DNA of 64,000 nucleotides from Prochilodus magdalenae (Eukaryota > Chordata > Actinopteri > Characiformes > Prochilodontidae). The stretch is taken from assembly GCA_024036415.1 (NCBI GenBank), contig JAMWET010000479.1:186001-250000 (forward strand). The letters run 5' to 3'. The notes beneath the pieces were generated by a model. The model ran no database searches. It had not been told where the DNA came from and saw nothing but the letters and a program-made list of their open reading frames with translations. The position numbers and the translations under genes are program-made. Positions within the stretch are counted from its first letter, which is position 1. Every line of letters starts with the position of its first letter. This document shows, one piece after another, positions 62,071 to 64,000 of the stretch.

Positions 62071-62852
62071 ATATAAAAAAGAAAGCCTTACTGAAAAATA
62101 TTGTTTCAGTGAGACATAAATTCCATTTGTCAAAACAATTTTGTCATTTCTTTTGGCTGTCCAAGCATTACTGTTGGTGGTTTATAGGAGAAATTACATG
62201 TCTCTTTCACCCACTGCTTAATGGTCTGCATGTCTGTGATGATCTTATTTTTCCTATATGAAATAAAACCATTGTAATAATTGTAAGTTAAATCCTTTCA
62301 ACATATTGCAACCTGTATCAGATATGATGCAAAGTACTGTATAGTTGGTTAATCTGGAATTCATTTTCTGGTAAATCAGTCATTGCATGTTAATGTGTTC
62401 TTTATACGATAGTGAAACAAATCAAATGCTATTTTAGCTTTTTTTTGCTGAATAGTTAATACAAACTCTTTAAAGCTTTTTATACAAGAGACCATATCTG
62501 ACAGTTATGCAGTGATAACCAACACATCACTTTTTTGTTACCTTTTTGCCTGCGTGCCGTTGTTCTGCATTTTCTCCAGGACCACTCTGTACAAAGATTC
62601 AGAACTGTTGAGTTTTTTTTCACAATTCATTTTAACAAGTTCATTTTATCATTTCAGAAAAACAGTTACTTTAAAAGAGTTAGTATTATCATCTCTGCCT
62701 CCTTCCCCAGTGTCTTCTGAAGAAATAGTCATTTATGTATCCTACATATAATTAATGCTGGCACAGTTTGTTAAACATGACAAAAATAGTGTCTTTGCTC
62801 AAAATTAGAATATTATATATACTGTGTATAGGTTGATATCTGTGTGTGTGCA
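62071..62852. other. Gene-free spacer
   Basis: AT-rich. Two overlapping + frames (62512-62751, 62535-62720) mirror each other in a low-complexity region and show no domain. Confidence 0.5.
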
Positions 62853-63283
62853 CACCGATTATCAGGTTTCACATTTTGACCACCTGAATGTATCTACACT
62901 CTTTATGCATTTTATCAGCTCCACCTACCAAATAGGAGCACTTTGTGTTCTACAATTACAGACTGTAGTCCATCTGTTTCTCTGTATGCTTTATTGCCAC
63001 TGATGAAGGACTGGAGGATGATCAACACTGCACTGTACAGCAGCAGATGAACTATCGTCTCTGACTGTACATCTACAAGGTGGAGCAGCAAGGTAGGAGT
63101 GTCTCATAGAGTGAACAGTGATTGGCCACAATGTTTAAACACTCCAGCAGCACTGCTGTGTCTAATCCACTTGAACCAACACTTTTACAACTGCAAGGTG
63201 CTCCTATATGGTAAGTGGAGCCCATAAAATGGACAATGAAGGTATATAAAAGGAGGTGGTTTTAATGTAATGCCTGATTAGTG
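62853..63283. mobile_element. MITE with long inverted ends (otophysan-type repeat)
   Basis: The left end CACCGATTATCAGG is followed by ATTTTGACCACCT and ATTTTATCAGCTCCAC. The right side reads AGTGGAGCCCATAAAAT, AGGAGGTGGTTTTAATG, CCTGATTAGTG: an imperfect inverted repeat of about 90 bp. The interior has the familiar GATGAACTATCGTCTCTGAC and CACTCCAGCAGCACTGCTGTG blocks of a repeat abundant in characiform and related fishes (from memory). It has no transposase. Confidence 0.75.
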
Positions 63284-64000
63284 ACTATAACATCACCAAA
63301 ACAACCTGAAAAAACAAACTTGACTTCTACTACTGCTGTCATGTAAGTTATGTCATGGTTTGGTTACCATTGTGGCAGTGTCTTCAAGACTTTCGTCAGG
63401 AGTGCTCTGTGCCTATAAAGTAATGACAATTGTGCACAAACCTAATTATACAATCACATCACACATGTATTATGAATTGCCATTAAGTTATCATATTAGA
63501 AGGCCCATTCTTCTAGTATTACAAAAAATAATTTGTACTTTTGTTAAGTCATTGTTATATCAAGCTACATAATATCATCTAAAAGACTGGCTTTTTTTTT
63601 TTACTAACCATACATTATTTAATATTGCTGTAATTACACTGCAAAACATGCACCAATAAAAACAGTACAAAAGATTTACTCAAAGTGATCAGTGTCATGC
63701 ATTTTTGTAAGCAATTATATTATGCATTTAATAAAAAGAATGTTTAAATTTATATTTATAACATTCCTGATTTATATCAGTGCAGAATAATTTGTGCATG
63801 CAACATTTGTTCTTTTTATATTATGTATTTGTTAGTGCTAGCTTGTTGGAAGGTAGGGTAGCTTATGCTGGGATTCCTCATCCACAATGGCACTCCGGTA
63901 AGAGAGTTGACACGGAGACAGAGAATGCAGTTTTGCTCTTTATATGAATTAGCAGCTCAGCAGGAGTGTACAGAGATATCGAAGCATGGTTATCTGGAAT
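63284..64000. other. Window end, gene-free
   Basis: AT-rich sequence, no gene or classified repeat seen. Confidence 0.5.

Overview
The window is vertebrate nuclear DNA, almost certainly from a ray-finned fish. It carries five complete multi-exon genes and the 3' part of a sixth, with GT-AG introns, one AT-AC intron and orthologues of a known vertebrate synteny block (human 14q21 region). The repeats are typical of teleosts: several Tc1/mariner families, L2/CR1-type LINEs, a Ty3/gypsy relic, hAT-like MITEs and many microsatellites. One MITE near the right end resembles a repeat I associate with characiform and related otophysan fishes; that lineage guess is weak. I see no prokaryotic, CRISPR or viral gene system.

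Layout, left to right: the last nine coding exons of NEMF (+, 59-3971); KLHDC2 (-, 13 coding exons, 13715 to 6078); LRR1 (+, 4 coding exons, 15761-19921); DNAAF2/kintoun (-, 2 coding exons, 23408 to 20746); KLHDC1 (-, 13 coding exons, 32055 to 24076); POLE2 (+, 19 coding exons, 32400-41336). From 41.3 to 64 kb I find no convincing gene. That part holds decayed transposons, LTR and LINE fragments, an unclassified repeat family, a minisatellite, a five-unit satellite-like array and one weak exon-like ORF. All exon boundaries were derived by reading splice sites, keeping phase and comparing with remembered human proteins. Every multi-exon chain closes in frame.

Functional themes: KLHDC2, LRR1 and KLHDC1 are substrate receptors of Elongin-BC cullin ubiquitin ligases, and each shows a BC-box-like motif at its C-terminal end. 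LRR1 (removal of the replicative helicase) and POLE2 (DNA polymerase epsilon subunit 2) both act at the replisome, and both have E2F-like sites upstream. DNAAF2 is a cytoplasmic dynein-arm assembly factor and has a textbook RFX X-box upstream. NEMF acts in ribosome-associated quality control. KLHDC1 and POLE2 share a 344-bp divergent promoter region.

The strongest points for a second look are: an AT-AC (U12-type) intron in POLE2; the DNAAF2 X-box; the near-identical exon lengths of the KLHDC1/KLHDC2 paralogues, which flank LRR1-DNAAF2; inverted copies of one Tc1 family in introns of those two paralogues; a C-terminal Gly-Gly-Ser on KLHDC2 that could mimic its own degron; and several apparently unclassified repeats. 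I did not find evidence for a new multi-gene system.
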